Below, one piece after another: positions 62,585 through 64,000 of a stretch of DNA of 64,000 nucleotides; within the stretch, counting starts at the first letter, position 1, and every line of letters begins with the position of its first letter. Position numbers and translations under genes: made by a program. Under the pieces are notes generated by a model. It had not been told where the DNA came from. It searched no databases and saw only the letters and a program-made list of their open reading frames with translations. Location of the stretch: contig NZ_QQPQ01000002.1 in NCBI RefSeq assembly GCF_003346715.1, forward strand, positions 166,294 to 230,293, in the 5' to 3' direction. The DNA is from Oceanispirochaeta sp. M1. GTDB taxonomy: Bacteria > Spirochaetota > Spirochaetia > DSM-2461.

Positions 62585-63238
62585 ATGAGTTGGGAACGGG
62601 CACGAACAGATGAACAGAAAGAAGTCAGAATCCGGGAGATTCTGGAGACGACCCTTAATCTATACAAGAGCATTGATTATGACAAAATAACCTTTGCTCT
62701 TATTGCCAAAGAAAATAACTCGGCCCGTTCCAATATTTATAAGTATTTTGAAACTAAAGAAGAGATCTTCATGGAATACCTGAGTAGAGAGATTGCATCC
62801 TGGTCGACCAGTGTCTGTGAGGATTATAATTCAGGAAAGATGAATGAGATAAAAAACTCCCTGGAGTTTGCAAGATACTGGTTTGAGAAATTCATGACCT
62901 ACCGTACCATGGTGGAAATACTGAATCTCTTATATACGACTCTTGAAAAGAACGTATCCCTGGAGGCTCTGAGAAAAATAAAGAGAAGTCTCTTCAAGGT
63001 CATTTCCGAGCTGAGGGGGGTTCTCATACACACAGGAGTATTCCAGGGATCACAGGCCGTACAGGATTTCCTGGAAGCGACTCTCTCCTTCAATATGGGC
63101 TTCTTTCCCCTTCTCAATATGACAGAGAAGCAGAAGGAGGCCATGTTGCTGGAAAATCTGCCAATTGATGAATCAAGAGTTGAAAACCTCTACATCAGAA
63201 CCCTATCTTCCTTCATTGACAGCTATAGGCAGAGCTGA
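62585..63238 (+). CDS. TetR/AcrR-family regulator
   Basis: 217 aa from the ATG at 62585, which has AGGGGTGA upstream; a GTG at 62564 overlapping the SDR stop is the alternative. N-terminal helix-turn-helix: REILETTLNLYKSIDYDKITFALIAKENNSARSNIYKYFETKEEIF (read in parts). The C-terminal ligand domain is helical. Probably represses the SDR operon at the palindrome on its -35 box. Confidence 0.9.
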   Translation: MSWERARTDEQKEVRIREILETTLNLYKSIDYDKITFALIAKENNSARSNIYKYFETKEEIFMEYLSREIASWSTSVCEDYNSGKMNEIKNSLEFARYWFEKFMTYRTMVEILNLLYTTLEKNVSLEALRKIKRSLFKVISELRGVLIHTGVFQGSQAVQDFLEATLSFNMGFFPLLNMTEKQKEAMLLENLPIDESRVENLYIRTLSSFIDSYRQS

Positions 63239-63400
63239 AGGATTTATACTATTCAACCCTCTGAATGATTATCTGAAAGAGCTGCAGATTAAAAGGAATG
63301 ACAGCTAAAGAATTTGGGAGTAATCTAAAGAAGCTGAAAAATTGATTCAGTTTGTGATCGAATCTCTGGGAGTGGTCAACATGCGACAATCTCGTAATCT

Positions 63401-64000
63401 ATGAGGAATTTCCAAATAAAAAATATTTCCATTCGAACAAAACTCTGGATATTAACATCAATGCTGGTAGTTATTACAATCATAGGTGTGACCGTTGTCT
63501 CCTCCAGAATTACAACCAATTTTATCACCGAGAAAGCAAAAAGAGATCTAACAAGCAATACCCAAATGTACTCTCAACGAATAGAATTTATCTGTAATGA
63601 AACAGCTGTTTTTTCCAAAATGGCGATCTCAAATAAGGGGATTCAGGACTTTTCAGAAAATATAAAATACTGGAGTTTTTCAGAAGACCAGGAGATTAAG
63701 AGATTACTCATAGACTTTATAGCTCCCCGTACTTTCATCGAGACAATGAATTTCTATTATGGAGCCTCACAGCTGTCCAAGATAAAATTGCTTCATAAAA
63801 ACAGCCCCATTTGACCATCTGAAAAAAACATTGATTCTGCCATTGGTTTTGGCTTATTCAACCATAGCCAGATATCTTTTTTCATGAACAATAGAATTGG
63901 AATCACAGCCATCAATGAGCCTACAGTCCATACCGAAGACGATGAATCTGAAAGATATTTTAGAAGTAAAAATGAAATCATGGCTATCCATATTTGCATT
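63401..64000 (+). pseudogene. Membrane sensor gene interrupted by in-frame TGA, 3' end outside window
   Basis: Codons 1-137 (63401-63811) encode an N-terminal span (LWILTSMLVVITIIGVTVV) and an extracytoplasmic sensor-like region ending HKNSPI, then TGA at 63812-63814. The same frame stays open for 62 more codons to the window edge with sensible residues (PSEKNIDSAIGFGLFNHSQI ...), so the stop may be a nonsense mutation, perhaps of TGG. The type (chemoreceptor, kinase or cyclase) cannot be told. A 7-codon frame (63381-63404) with GGGAG upstream overlaps its ATG. Confidence 0.55.

Overview
The window reads as a chromosomal segment of a free-living, sugar-fermenting spirochaete (Spirochaetaceae-like). 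The grounds are the many sugar ABC importers, the binding proteins whose signal peptides end just before runs such as GGQGE, ANGQTEE or ATGSQE, the E/P-rich and LysM lipoproteins, and the moderate G+C content. This is inference from protein style; no rRNA or other marker gene is present. Genes are dense, and I saw no tRNA, rRNA, CRISPR array, transposase or prophage gene.

Layout. 1-16.3 kb holds mostly housekeeping and envelope genes: the end of an aldo/keto reductase, a LysM lipoprotein, a GH20 hexosaminidase, a three-lipoprotein operon (LpoB-like, COG3014-like, LPP20-like), homoserine dehydrogenase, glycogen phosphorylase, a DUF554 membrane protein, small lipoproteins, a vWA protein, a lamin-tail-domain lipoprotein and thioredoxin. 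16.4-27.0 kb is a glycan-use locus: AraC regulator, GH2 glycosidase, an Lpl-type importer without ATPase, and a divergent YesN/YesM two-component pair whose yesN reading frame is broken. 27.0-34.1 kb is a membrane-anchored binding protein, response regulator and histidine kinase operon, divergent from an Rbs-type ABC importer. 34.2-40.4 kb is a UgpC-type ABC importer with a LacI regulator and a glycerophosphodiester phosphodiesterase. 40.4-44.7 kb is an odd module: two closely similar URO-D-family proteins, a fatty-acid-desaturase-like diiron enzyme and an AraC regulator. 44.9-53.0 kb is a second Rbs-type importer with an AraC regulator plus NtrC-type two-component operon. 53.5-61.5 kb is an Aga-like amino-sugar locus: importer without ATPase, DeoR regulator, PfkB kinase, AgaS isomerase and KbaZ/GatZ. 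61.7-64.0 kb is an SDR/TetR pair and an interrupted membrane sensor gene that runs off the window.

The most interesting material is regulatory DNA that matches the adjacent regulator. (i) Two 21-bp-period repeat pairs sit in mirror image between the desaturase and the second URO-D gene. (ii) A sigma-54 -24/-12 promoter with two upstream palindromes lies beside an NtrC-type regulator. (iii) Two 19-bp inverted repeats spaced exactly 21 bp lie before the importer next to the kinase/regulator/binding-protein operon. (iv) TCAATCAT-type operators and an apparently leaderless sugar kinase occur in the Aga-like locus. (v) An 8-bp slippage deletion accounts for the broken yesN. The URO-D/desaturase/AraC module is the best candidate for an undescribed pathway.
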